Shown here piece after piece: positions 50,967 through 59,071 of a stretch of 64,000 nucleotides of DNA. Every line of letters begins with the position of its first letter. Position 1 is the first letter of the stretch. Location: positions 2,804,394 to 2,868,393 of the forward strand of contig OY282377.1 in assembly GCA_958295785.1 (NCBI GenBank). The letters run 5' to 3'. The stretch is from an uncultured Latescibacterota bacterium. GTDB lineage: Bacteria > Latescibacterota > UBA2968. The notes below the pieces were generated by a model. That model was not told where the DNA came from. It ran no database searches and saw only the letters and a program-made list of their open reading frames with translations. A program made the translations under genes and the position numbers.

Positions 50967-52709
50967 TCACCTTTCCCACGGAAAAGCGTACGTGGGCGGG
51001 TTGACATAGCGTTGGGTTTTGAGGGTGAGTTGTGCGCCGCCCCCAGGCCCTAGGCGAATGGGAATCCACGATGCGTCGAGGTCAGTTGCATCGCCATCGG
51101 TTTTGACCGCTGTGATCTGGTGTTCGGCATACGCGCCGCTTTGAATGATGAGATCCCGGTGTTCGATCTGGTTGATGTTGACGAGCGATAGTGCGACCTC
51201 GTCGGCAGTTAGGGTTTCCACCAGGGCGGCCACATCGGGCGGCAGGCCGGGGCGGCGACCTTCGGGATCGAAATACCGCACGCGGCAATGCAGGGGTTCG
51301 CCGTGGCGTGGCGCGAGCCCACCGAGTTGGAGTTGGATGAGCGCGTTGACCGTCGTTGCGGGATTGTAGGGCAAGGGGTCGTCTGACAGGCGGGTGTCGG
51401 TGGAGTCGTCGTCGTTCCGCACATTTTCCATTTTGGCGCGAATCGCGCTGATGGCATTTCGCAAGACGTGCGTGGGATGGTCGGGATTGTCGCCCCGAAG
51501 AAAGGCCAGCCACGGGTCCGCGGGAACGTACTGCAAATCCGCGTCGTCTATCGTCCAGTAATACACGTCGAGCGCGCCTTGACTGTATGGCTGCGGGGAG
51601 TAACCATACCACCCATCGTCGCCGTACATGTGCGGGTAGTGGGTCTGCCCGTCAACGGTTTTGCTGTTGCGGTTAACCGCGTTGATCATGTCGCGCCAGA
51701 CTGTGGAATATTTGAAGTCGCCCGTCAGGAGCAGAGCATTGCCAAACCCGGCGACGCCGCGGTACAGGGCATTGCGGTCCGAAAGCGCGCCGGTTTGCGG
51801 AACGACCACTGTGAATCCCCAACCGTAACAACCGCCGTACCACTTGCCATCGCACGCGCCGCCAATCGCGCCATCAAGCCCGATGTTGGACGGGAGAACA
51901 CCGCTGTTTTGGGCGGCCCGATCTGCCCATGCATCCGCGTATTCGCACACCCAGGCGCGGTATTTCTCTTCGCCCGTCAGCGCGAACGCATTGAGGCCGA
52001 GTGTGGTTGCCGCGAGGTTGAGCGGGTGATCGCCGATCACGTCTGTGTAGTCTTGAAAATGCATGAGCATTTCTTCAAAATTGCGTTCTCCGTGTCGCGG
52101 TGCGGGAAACCGGCCTTCCACTTCAAAGGGGTCCCCGGCCCAGTCCAGGGCCGTAGCTTTTCGCAACAACGGCCCTCGGCTGCCATTAAAAAGGCTACGG
52201 ATGATCTTGTGCTCGGGATCGTAGTTTTTCGCTTGCGGGTCTTCGTCCATGTAAAACCCTGCGTACCGGCGCACGCGGTGCCCAAATTCGACTTCGTGCG
52301 GGTCGGACAATCCCTGAAGGTTGAACACCGTGAGCGACTCGCCGTGATGAAACCAGTCAAAGCACGCGGGAAATTCCTTGTAGTACATGCCGTTGCGCCC
52401 GAGGGGAACGACCTGCGTCCTCGCTTCGGAGTATTGTTCGAGATGCCCTTCCCACGCCTGCTTGTACAGGTCGAGAAGATGCGCCGGCCCGCCCAAGGTA
52501 TGCACCATCGAATACCCGGTCAAATTTTCAATGGCGTCATCAGGCCCGTCATTCCCGCCCCAGCGCGGCACGCACTTGAGATACCCGCGGCTGTCGAAAT
52601 ACCGGTGGTAGAAGACTTCGCACGCCGCGGCCTGTGCGCGCATCAGTTCGCGCTGCAAAAGTGCCCACTCGGGCGGGGCAACAGGTGACGTGATGTGTAA
52701 AATCGGCAT
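50967..52709 (-). CDS. Large hypothetical protein, possibly an alpha/alpha-barrel glycosidase-like fold
   Basis: 580 residues, no signal peptide. Alternating helical segments with aromatic- and Gly-rich loops (G-C-Y-G-W-G-F, Y-G-D-D-G-W-Y-G-Y-S) and a separate beta-rich C-terminal ~110 residues resemble six-hairpin glycosidase-like proteins. This is fold guesswork from composition; no catalytic pair was identified. It ends just before the DUF362 gene and starts 6 bases after the nucleotidyltransferase gene, so it belongs to that operon. Confidence 0.6.
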   Translation of the reverse strand: MPILHITSPVAPPEWALLQRELMRAQAAACEVFYHRYFDSRGYLKCVPRWGGNDGPDDAIENLTGYSMVHTLGGPAHLLDLYKQAWEGHLEQYSEARTQVVPLGRNGMYYKEFPACFDWFHHGESLTVFNLQGLSDPHEVEFGHRVRRYAGFYMDEDPQAKNYDPEHKIIRSLFNGSRGPLLRKATALDWAGDPFEVEGRFPAPRHGERNFEEMLMHFQDYTDVIGDHPLNLAATTLGLNAFALTGEEKYRAWVCEYADAWADRAAQNSGVLPSNIGLDGAIGGACDGKWYGGCYGWGFTVVVPQTGALSDRNALYRGVAGFGNALLLTGDFKYSTVWRDMINAVNRNSKTVDGQTHYPHMYGDDGWYGYSPQPYSQGALDVYYWTIDDADLQYVPADPWLAFLRGDNPDHPTHVLRNAISAIRAKMENVRNDDDSTDTRLSDDPLPYNPATTVNALIQLQLGGLAPRHGEPLHCRVRYFDPEGRRPGLPPDVAALVETLTADEVALSLVNINQIEHRDLIIQSGAYAEHQITAVKTDGDATDLDASWIPIRLGPGGGAQLTLKTQRYVNPPTYAFPWER

Positions 52710-52714
52710 GGAAA

Positions 52715-53200
52715 TTACTCCTGAGTGTGTTGCGTTTCACGAATCGCTTCGAGTTCCGCAATCGTTTCGAGATCCTTGGGTCTGCCCGCCGCTCGCTTGA
52801 CGTGGATGAGGGTTTCCAAATCGAGACATAAACAGCGAATCCCGAAAACCTCAATCTCAAAGGTGTGATCCACAATGTCCTCATAGTTCCCGCCCCCGGT
52901 CATTTCGCCGAGTAAATTGAGATCTCCGAGATTCGTTTGCAAAGTAAAATTCAGCCTCATGCGGATGGTGGCTTCAGACCATTGAAAAGGAAGTCCCGGG
53001 GGCGCGCCGCGCAGATAGGGATTTTGTTCCTGAAATGCGTTGGAAAGGCGTGCGATATTCTCCTGTGACCTGCGGTATACCACGTCGAGGTCTTGTGTCA
53101 AACGACTGCTGCCATGAACAATAGCTGCCGCCCCTCCGATGATGATAAATTCAACACCGTGATCTGACAATAATTGCAGTATTTTGGCAAAATCCGTCAC
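52715..53200 (-). CDS. Nucleotidyltransferase-fold protein (MNT/AbiEii-like)
   Basis: 161 residues from a GTG that overlaps the stop of the 56-residue gene (GTGA). It shows I-I-I-G-G-A-A-A-I-V-H-G and T-Q-D-L-D-V-V-Y, the G-G...D-x-D core of the DNA-polymerase-beta-like superfamily, and a later L-D-L-E-T-L-I-H-V-K-R-A helix. Stand-alone proteins of this type act as antitoxins or toxins that transfer nucleotides to tRNA or to a partner. Paired with a small upstream ORF, it is a likely two-gene module. Confidence 0.8.
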   Translation of the reverse strand: MTDFAKILQLLSDHGVEFIIIGGAAAIVHGSSRLTQDLDVVYRRSQENIARLSNAFQEQNPYLRGAPPGLPFQWSEATIRMRLNFTLQTNLGDLNLLGEMTGGGNYEDIVDHTFEIEVFGIRCLCLDLETLIHVKRAAGRPKDLETIAELEAIRETQHTQE

Positions 53201-53367
53201 TGTTTGCGACCCCCGGCTTTTTGCAACCCATTGGCAAACTTTTGGAGTTGCATCAAATTTTGCAAGCGTTCTTCATAAGAGAGTTTGAGATTTTTGCGAA
53301 TGAGTGTTCTGTCAACATCCTTTTTGTATGCCTCAATGACGGGATCGAGTCCGCGAGAATGATCCAT
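53197..53367 (-). CDS. Small protein preceding the nucleotidyltransferase
   Basis: 56 residues, ATG 53367 after GGAGGAGAAATAAG. Hydrophilic, helical, with I-E-A-Y-K-K-D-V-D-R-T-L-I and Y-E-E-R-L-Q-N-L-M-Q-L segments. It overlaps the nucleotidyltransferase by 4 bases and is 2 bases from the phosphoesterase stop. I recall similar short ORFs in front of such nucleotidyltransferases, which suggests a toxin-antitoxin or adaptor role. This is not verified. Confidence 0.7.
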   Translation of the reverse strand: MDHSRGLDPVIEAYKKDVDRTLIRKNLKLSYEERLQNLMQLQKFANGLQKAGGRKQ

Positions 53368-53368
53368 C

Positions 53369-54307
53369 TTATTTCTCCTCCTTTTCCCAGGCCAGCGAAT
53401 AATCGCGTTCTTCCGGCTTGGGATGCCCGCCCGGGCCATAGCCTGCGGTGGATTGCGATTCGCGGGTAAGCGGGATAAATGTATCGGTTATGCCAGCGTC
53501 TGTCACGTCAAAACGATAGAAGCCCAAAGTGGGATCCCCATCTGCCCATCGGTCCACACCTTGGGGCATGGCAATGCCAGCGCAGCGATAAAACCGAATG
53601 CCCTCAACTGTTTGGGGCGGGCGGCGGCAGTGAATGTGCCCGCTCAGGACAATGGACACATCGGCTTTTTTTAACGCTTCAAAGACGCGCTGTCTGTGGG
53701 GGGGATCGATGGAAAAATACCAGTCTCGATATTCGTCCTTTTTGGCGATATCCCATTTGGGTTCATCGAGGGTATCCATAAAAAGGGTATAATGCATGGT
53801 CATAACGTGATGCGCTGCGCGAGGAAGCGATGGCAATTCGCGTTCGAGCCAGTGCCACATGCGCGCCTCATGGGGCAATCCCGAACCGGCGACAGCGGCA
53901 TAAAATCCGCTAAAACGCACATTCTCGTGTACAAAACTCCAGGGAAATTCCCCAAAAAAAGATGCAAACCGATCCAGTTGCTCGGCAGTGGCATTGAGGC
54001 GAATGTCTTCGCGCCCGGTGGCGCCGTTTTTGTCGGTGTGTTTGTTGCCGGTGTCCATGTTGCCGGGGATGGCGTAATAGGGATAGGGCAAGGCATCGAG
54101 TTCGCGTTTGGCAACTTCAAATTCAAAGTCGTGGCACGAGCCATCGCGGGTGAGATCGCCGCCCACGAGGAGGAGATCGACATCGGCAATGGCTTGAAGT
54201 TGGCGATACGCGGTCTGCCAGTTGTCTATCGCACGCTGATTGAAGCGAAAGGACCGGGGCGAGCCGGGTTGCATGTCGGCGATGTGGAGAAAGGACCAGG
54301 GTTGCAT
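53369..54307 (-). CDS. Calcineurin-like metallophosphoesterase
   Basis: 312 residues, AAGGAAT before the ATG. The metal motifs appear in order: H-I-A-D-M-Q (DxH variant), G-G-D-L-T-R-D (GDxxxD), G-N-M-D (GNHD variant with Met), M-H-Y-T and S-G-H-I-H. The GNH His is replaced by Met, which may lower or alter activity. No signal peptide. Substrate unknown. Confidence 0.85.
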   Translation of the reverse strand: MQPWSFLHIADMQPGSPRSFRFNQRAIDNWQTAYRQLQAIADVDLLLVGGDLTRDGSCHDFEFEVAKRELDALPYPYYAIPGNMDTGNKHTDKNGATGREDIRLNATAEQLDRFASFFGEFPWSFVHENVRFSGFYAAVAGSGLPHEARMWHWLERELPSLPRAAHHVMTMHYTLFMDTLDEPKWDIAKKDEYRDWYFSIDPPHRQRVFEALKKADVSIVLSGHIHCRRPPQTVEGIRFYRCAGIAMPQGVDRWADGDPTLGFYRFDVTDAGITDTFIPLTRESQSTAGYGPGGHPKPEERDYSLAWEKEEK

Positions 54308-54393
54308 GGCAATTCCTTAAAAAAAGGGGGTGGTTGTCGTGGTCAGCAAAACAAGCGGTCAGCAGTCAGTGACCAGTCCCTGCCCCCATCAGC

Positions 54394-54420
54394 CGTAGGG
54401 ACAGGCCCCTGTGCCTGTCC
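54394..54420. repeat. Dispersed palindrome, type II
   Basis: GTAGGGACAGGCCCCTGTGC followed by CTGTCC, upstream of the phosphoesterase gene. Confidence 0.75.
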
Positions 54421-54534
54421 GAAGCAGCGGTCAGCGGTGAAAAAAACAAGCTAAAAGCTGATTGCTTCTCGCCATTCATCTGCGTTCATACGCGCTTCGT
54501 TCCCTTGTAGGCCGCGCCTGTGCTGCGGATGCTT

Positions 54535-56583
54535 TTATTGAAAAAATCTCAGCGTATCCGCCGGCGCGTTGGGCGCGATGCCTTGGGGCAGGACGAGGAT
54601 GACGGCGCGGGCAGAGGTGTCGGCAATGCCGGTGCGTAAGTCCACGCTGTGCTCGGTGACGCCTGTGGGCGTGATAAAGGCGGTTGCGGGTTTGTCAGTG
54701 CCGATGCTTTTCATGAACGCGGTCCATATCGGCGCCGCGCCATTGCCGCCGGTGATTTGGCGTCCGCTCGCTTTTTCGATGAGTTGACGCCGCCCGTCGC
54801 GGTTGTCAAAACCGACCCATACGCTGGCGACCAAATTGGGCGTGAAGCCCGTGAACCATGCGTCTGTATTGTCGTTGGTCGTGCCCGTCTTGCCTGCAAC
54901 GGGTGCCCGAAAGCCTAGGGCGCGAACCGCTCGCCCCGTCCCGCGGTTGACGATGTGTTGCATCAAGTTGATCACAGCCGCGGCGTATTCGGGATCGACA
55001 GCGGATATGGGATTTGGGCGATGCACATAGCGGGACGCGCCTGCGGCATCTTCAATGCGTGCGATAAATGTCGGTTCAACGCGAAAGCCATACCGGGCTA
55101 TCGCGCCATAAGCGGCGGCCATGTCGAGCACAGTGACTTCCTGCGCGCCCAAAGCAATGCTCGGGTAGGGTTTGAGTTGGCTTTGAATGCCCAAGCGTTG
55201 GGCGAGATCGACAATGCGTTTGGGGCCGATTTGCATGGCGATTTGTACGCTCGTCGCATTCGCGGATTTGACCAGGGCCTGCGCGGCAGTGGTGAGACCC
55301 AAATATTTGTTTGCGAAATTTTTCGGCGTCCAATCTTTGTTGTTCACGCGATAGGTGCGCGGTTCGTCGTTGAAGAGCGAAACCGGAGACAGACCGCCGG
55401 TTTCAAAAGCCGCCAGATAGACAAAGGGTTTGAAACCCGAACCGGGTTGACGGCGCGCTTGCGTGGCCCGGTTGTAAAAACTGGTAAAAATATCGCGTCC
55501 CCCCACCATTGCTTTGACGTGTCCAGTGCGCGGGTCCAAGCAGATCAACGCGGCCTGCACGTAATTGCCGCGCTGTTCGGACGAGGCGCGTTCATAATCC
55601 GAGAACCCCAGTCGCACGTCGAGATCGACCACCCCCTTGGCAATGGCGCGTTCTGCGGCGCGTTGCATGGACAGGTCAAGGGGGGTGTGAATGGTCAGGC
55701 CGCCAAAGTTCAGCGCCGATGGCCCCCAAAGTTTCGTCACTTCGGCTTTGATGGTTTCGACAAAATACGGCGTGCGATTTTGGGGCGTGCGTTCCGAAAC
55801 GAGTTGCAGGCCCTCGTCCATGGCGTTTTGGGCATCTTCTGAGGTGATAAAACCCGCGGCTTGCATGCGGCGCAACACGAGTTCGGTGCGGGCCATCATG
55901 TGCGATTGGTCTTGCCGAAAGGGGTTGAGCACACTCGGCGCGTTGGGCAGGCCGGCAAGCACTGCGGATTCGAGAAGCGCGAGGTCCGCGGGGCGTTTGC
56001 CAAAATAGGTGCGCGCTGCGTCTGCGATGCCGTAAGCATTGGCGCCGTAAAAACTGCCGTTGATATAGAGTTCGAGCAAGCGATTTTTGTAATCTGCGCC
56101 GTAGTGCCGTTCAAAAAGTGCTTCGAGTTGCGTCGCGAGGCAGAGTTCTTTCAACTTCCGCAAATAGGATTTTTCCCGCGTGAGAAAGATGTTTTTGACG
56201 ATTTGCTGCGTGAGCGTACTGCCGCCGCGCACCTTGTCCCAATGGCGGATATTCGTCCAAACCGCGCCGAGGAAGGCTTTGAGGCTGTAGCCGCGGTGGC
56301 GATAAAAATCCTCGTCTTCTATCGCCAGCACAGCTTGCACAAAGTGCGGATGCACAGCGTCAAGGTCAACGCGATCTACGCGCTGATTCACCGTATAGAG
56401 CAATTCGCCCGAGGCCGCGTAAATGTTAATGCCAGATTCCGCCAATAAGGCATCGGGATCATCGGGCAATCTGGGCAACGTGAGCACGAGCCAAAATGCC
56501 GCGCCCAAGACGATGATCAGCGCGTCGGCAATGAGCAAGACCGCGAGAAAAACGCCGCGATGTGGGATGGGGTTTCTGGACAT
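54535..56583 (-). CDS. Class A penicillin-binding protein (PBP1a-type)
   Basis: 682 residues: one N-terminal helix (~11-33), a GT51 glycosyltransferase domain with catalytic E89 in I-E-D-E-D-F-Y and the G-G-S-T-L-T-Q-Q motif, then a transpeptidase domain with the active-site Ser in P-G-S-G-F-K-P, S-A-N and K-T-G-T-T. It polymerises and cross-links peptidoglycan. No clear ribosome site; an ATG at 56616 is an alternative start. Confidence 0.92.
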   Translation of the reverse strand: MSRNPIPHRGVFLAVLLIADALIIVLGAAFWLVLTLPRLPDDPDALLAESGINIYAASGELLYTVNQRVDRVDLDAVHPHFVQAVLAIEDEDFYRHRGYSLKAFLGAVWTNIRHWDKVRGGSTLTQQIVKNIFLTREKSYLRKLKELCLATQLEALFERHYGADYKNRLLELYINGSFYGANAYGIADAARTYFGKRPADLALLESAVLAGLPNAPSVLNPFRQDQSHMMARTELVLRRMQAAGFITSEDAQNAMDEGLQLVSERTPQNRTPYFVETIKAEVTKLWGPSALNFGGLTIHTPLDLSMQRAAERAIAKGVVDLDVRLGFSDYERASSEQRGNYVQAALICLDPRTGHVKAMVGGRDIFTSFYNRATQARRQPGSGFKPFVYLAAFETGGLSPVSLFNDEPRTYRVNNKDWTPKNFANKYLGLTTAAQALVKSANATSVQIAMQIGPKRIVDLAQRLGIQSQLKPYPSIALGAQEVTVLDMAAAYGAIARYGFRVEPTFIARIEDAAGASRYVHRPNPISAVDPEYAAAVINLMQHIVNRGTGRAVRALGFRAPVAGKTGTTNDNTDAWFTGFTPNLVASVWVGFDNRDGRRQLIEKASGRQITGGNGAAPIWTAFMKSIGTDKPATAFITPTGVTEHSVDLRTGIADTSARAVILVLPQGIAPNAPADTLRFFQ

Positions 56584-56713
56584 AGATTCGGGGAGGGGAG
56601 ATGTTCTCCCACCCATTCTCGTAGAGAGTCACTCAATTCCCCCTTCCTGCGAGGCACAGGCGTAGCCTACAACCAAGCGTAGCGAGTAACGGGGCCAGGA
56701 GGATAGGTAACGT

Positions 56714-57481
56714 TCACTTCACAATTTCGGCAACAGCAGGTGCGTCAATTTCAAAAGCGATGGGCGCAGAGCCTTCTTCGCGGTAGAGTTCGCCGCGAAA
56801 ATGCCCGAGATCGCGGAACAAGAGAATCTGGGGGATCCGTCCGTTTTGATAGGCGTCGATCAGTTCGGCTTGTTCGCGCTGTCGCAGGTCCGAAATGAGA
56901 TCGGTTGCGAGTTCGGCAAAGACAGCGGCTTTGAGCGAATTGGGATCGGACGCGCTCAGGCTGTCGGCAGATGTGGCGTAGAGATGGTCAAAGCGGTTGC
57001 GGACTCGCGCGTGAAAATGGACGTCGGGCAAGTGCAATGCTTTGACAATACCCAGCCCTTGGCGATAGGCGCGCAAACTCGCGATCACCTCGCCGAGGGG
57101 TTGGGCGTTGGGATCGCCGCCCGGCAATGGCGTTTTGTAAATGGCGACATAGTTCGGCTCGCCGGTTTCGGGCACGCGCGAGCATTCAAAGCGATTGCGG
57201 GCAACCGCGACCGGCAGCCCCGATTGCGGGACGGGCAGGGGATCGGTTTCGTCCATGCTTTGTTGCGTTTGCTCTTGTGCGTGAATGCGTTGCCAAACCG
57301 CGCCGGTTTGCGGGCGTAGCGCGTTGGTCGAAAGGAGATATGCTCCCAGTTGACGCGCAAACCAATAGGTTTGGTACTCGCTCCAAGCAACACCAGCGCA
57401 GAACAGGACGACGAGAATGAGCACTGCCGCAACTGGGCGTCGGCGAAACATTGCGTTGATGTGTTCGAGAACTCGAATCAT
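56714..57481 (-). CDS. Unknown membrane-anchored protein
   Basis: 255 residues: one N-terminal helix (~17-35) after a basic F-R-R-R-P stretch, then a ~210-residue periplasmic domain, hydrophilic, with an E-T-G-E-P-N-Y-V-A-I-Y segment and a C-terminal strand ending in I-A-F-E-I-D-A. No family recognised. It lies on the same strand about 130 bases upstream of the PBP gene, but a shared function is speculation. Confidence 0.6.
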   Translation of the reverse strand: MIRVLEHINAMFRRRPVAAVLILVVLFCAGVAWSEYQTYWFARQLGAYLLSTNALRPQTGAVWQRIHAQEQTQQSMDETDPLPVPQSGLPVAVARNRFECSRVPETGEPNYVAIYKTPLPGGDPNAQPLGEVIASLRAYRQGLGIVKALHLPDVHFHARVRNRFDHLYATSADSLSASDPNSLKAAVFAELATDLISDLRQREQAELIDAYQNGRIPQILLFRDLGHFRGELYREEGSAPIAFEIDAPAVAEIVK

Positions 57482-57550
57482 AACAAAAAATAAAATGGCA
57501 TTCTCACGCCCAGTCAAAGGAAAACGCGAGGCGTTGCAATGGCTTGCGTT

Positions 57551-57998
57551 ATACCAATTTGATTTTTATTTTTCCGTATCCTGCCTTCCATCAGGGAGGA
57601 ATGAGGAACAGACGTTCCGTAGCACTCAGGCGTTGCTCGTCTCAAGCGTTTGGCTCTCAAGCGTCGTTTGTTGCCTCCGATGCCTTCGGCGACCTACTTT
57701 TTTTCAACAGCAAAAAAAAGTAGGCGAGCGGGGTACAACTGCCCAGCAGTTCAAAAATGCCGGTCTCATGCGCCGAGGGGCTGGCACAGCGCAAAGCGCT
57801 TTTGTAGGAGCACAACATGAGTTGGCCTGCGAGGTGGGTTGCGGATGGACTTGCGCGCTGTGCGCGATGGGTTTATCTGATGGTCTTTTGGGATGGCCTT
57901 GTTGCCATGGCTTCTTTGAATGATTGCGTAAGGTCAAGGGAATCATTTGTGGGTAGCATATCGCATCACATGAGGACAATATCTATTCAATTTGGTAT
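57551..57998. repeat. Repeat family A, copy 4 (full length)
   Basis: 448 bp with both terminal inverted repeats (ATACCAATTTGA at the left and TCAATTTGGTAT at the right, one mismatch between arms), flanked by TTA on each side if the element is taken as 57552-57997. The internal hairpin at 57693-57724 has arms CCTAC+T7 and A8+GTAGG around the invariant loop CAACAGC. This is the copy that defines the element's limits. Confidence 0.82.
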
Positions 57999-58140
57999 TA
58001 CTCAAAAGATGTAATACATTAAAGGAGAGTTCAGCGCGGGCATCAGCCCAGCGGAAAGGCGAGATGGGAACGAGAGAAACAGAAGGGCTCAACTACCAAG
58101 CGGTTCGCAGTCCGTTGCCCCATTCTGTCCCCATCGCCCG

Positions 58141-58165
58141 GAGGGGCAGGCCCCCGTGCCTGTCC
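58141..58165. repeat. Dispersed palindrome, type II variant
   Basis: GAGGGGCAGGCCCCCGTGCC followed by TGTCC, upstream of the beta-propeller gene. Confidence 0.65.
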
Positions 58166-58212
58166 GCAGATACAAGAGGGCAAACCATCCACCACAAAAT
58201 AGGAGCCAGAAT

Positions 58213-58887
58213 ATGATCAAAATAGCGCAGGTCGAGAAGCGTTTCAAGAGTCCCGGCCCCCAGCCCAATGGATTGCAAGCCGCGGCAGATGGCCTGTGGA
58301 TCATCGACCAAGTGGATTTGAAAATCTACAAAGTGGATTGGGAAACGGGCGACGTGCTGTTTGAGGCGCGAACCGATACGGATCACTCGAGCGGAATTAC
58401 ACTCGGCGGCGGGCATGTGTGGGTCGCATCCACATTTGAATTGCAGATCGCAAAGCTCGACATGGCAACCGGGAAAACCCTTGCAAAATACGATTCCCCC
58501 GGCGTCCGCATCGCCTCGTGGCGCGAGGGCATGCCGGGCGCAACAGCAACCGGCGCGCACGGGTTGGAATGGCGCGATGGCAAAATTTACATCGCGTCTC
58601 CCCCCTCGCAACATGTGCATGTGGTGGATGCCCAAACGTGGACCGAAGAACACGCATTTCGCACGCCGGGCCTCCGCAACCACGGGTTGGCATGGGAAGG
58701 AGACAAATTGTGGGTGGCAGATACGTCGGCAGGCACGGTGAATTTGCTCGATACGGCAGATGGCCGGGTGTATCAGGTGATCCGCGTGCAAGCACCTGAC
58801 GAAGTCCACGGGATGACCATGCACGACGGCGTCCTGTGGTACTGCGATGCCCATAACCGGGATATTGGCCGGTTGATCGTCGAATAA
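58213..58887 (+). CDS. Small beta-propeller-like protein
   Basis: 224 residues, ATG with AGGAG seven bases upstream. Repeated D-G-L-W-I-I-D, G-H-V-W-V-A-S, D-G-K-I-Y-I-A and D-K-L-W-V-A-D strands, each about 40 residues apart, mark a SMP-30/NHL-like propeller of about five blades. The His- and Asp-rich loops (T-G-A-H-G-L-E-W, N-H-G-L-A-W-E-G) could bind a metal or sugar lactone. No signal peptide. Confidence 0.75.
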   Translation: MIKIAQVEKRFKSPGPQPNGLQAAADGLWIIDQVDLKIYKVDWETGDVLFEARTDTDHSSGITLGGGHVWVASTFELQIAKLDMATGKTLAKYDSPGVRIASWREGMPGATATGAHGLEWRDGKIYIASPPSQHVHVVDAQTWTEEHAFRTPGLRNHGLAWEGDKLWVADTSAGTVNLLDTADGRVYQVIRVQAPDEVHGMTMHDGVLWYCDAHNRDIGRLIVE

Positions 58888-58916
58888 ACAAAAAGCAACC
58901 CCAGATGAACGGCTAT

Positions 58917-58966
58917 CGTCGGGGCGGTGCCAATACCCGCGACATCGGGCGGTTGATTGTGACGTA
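58917..58966 (+). pseudogene. Leftover C-terminal tail of a second propeller gene
   Basis: Fifteen or so codons reading G-A-N-T-R-D-I-G-R-L-I-V-T plus stop, nearly matching the end of the gene just upstream (N-R-D-I-G-R-L-I-V-E). It indicates a former tandem paralogue lost by recombination. Confidence 0.6.
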
Positions 58967-59016
58967 GGCGAATGGACGGACGAATAGACGAATCAACGAG
59001 AACCAACCGGCGAGAC

Positions 59017-59044
59017 GTAGGGGCGATGCCCCTGTGCCCGCCCG
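59017..59044. repeat. Dispersed palindrome, type I
   Basis: GTAGGGGCGATGCCCCTGTG followed by CCCGCCC, upstream of the enolase-superfamily gene. Confidence 0.75.
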
Positions 59045-59071
59045 AATGGACAAAACAAAGGAGCGTTTTCC

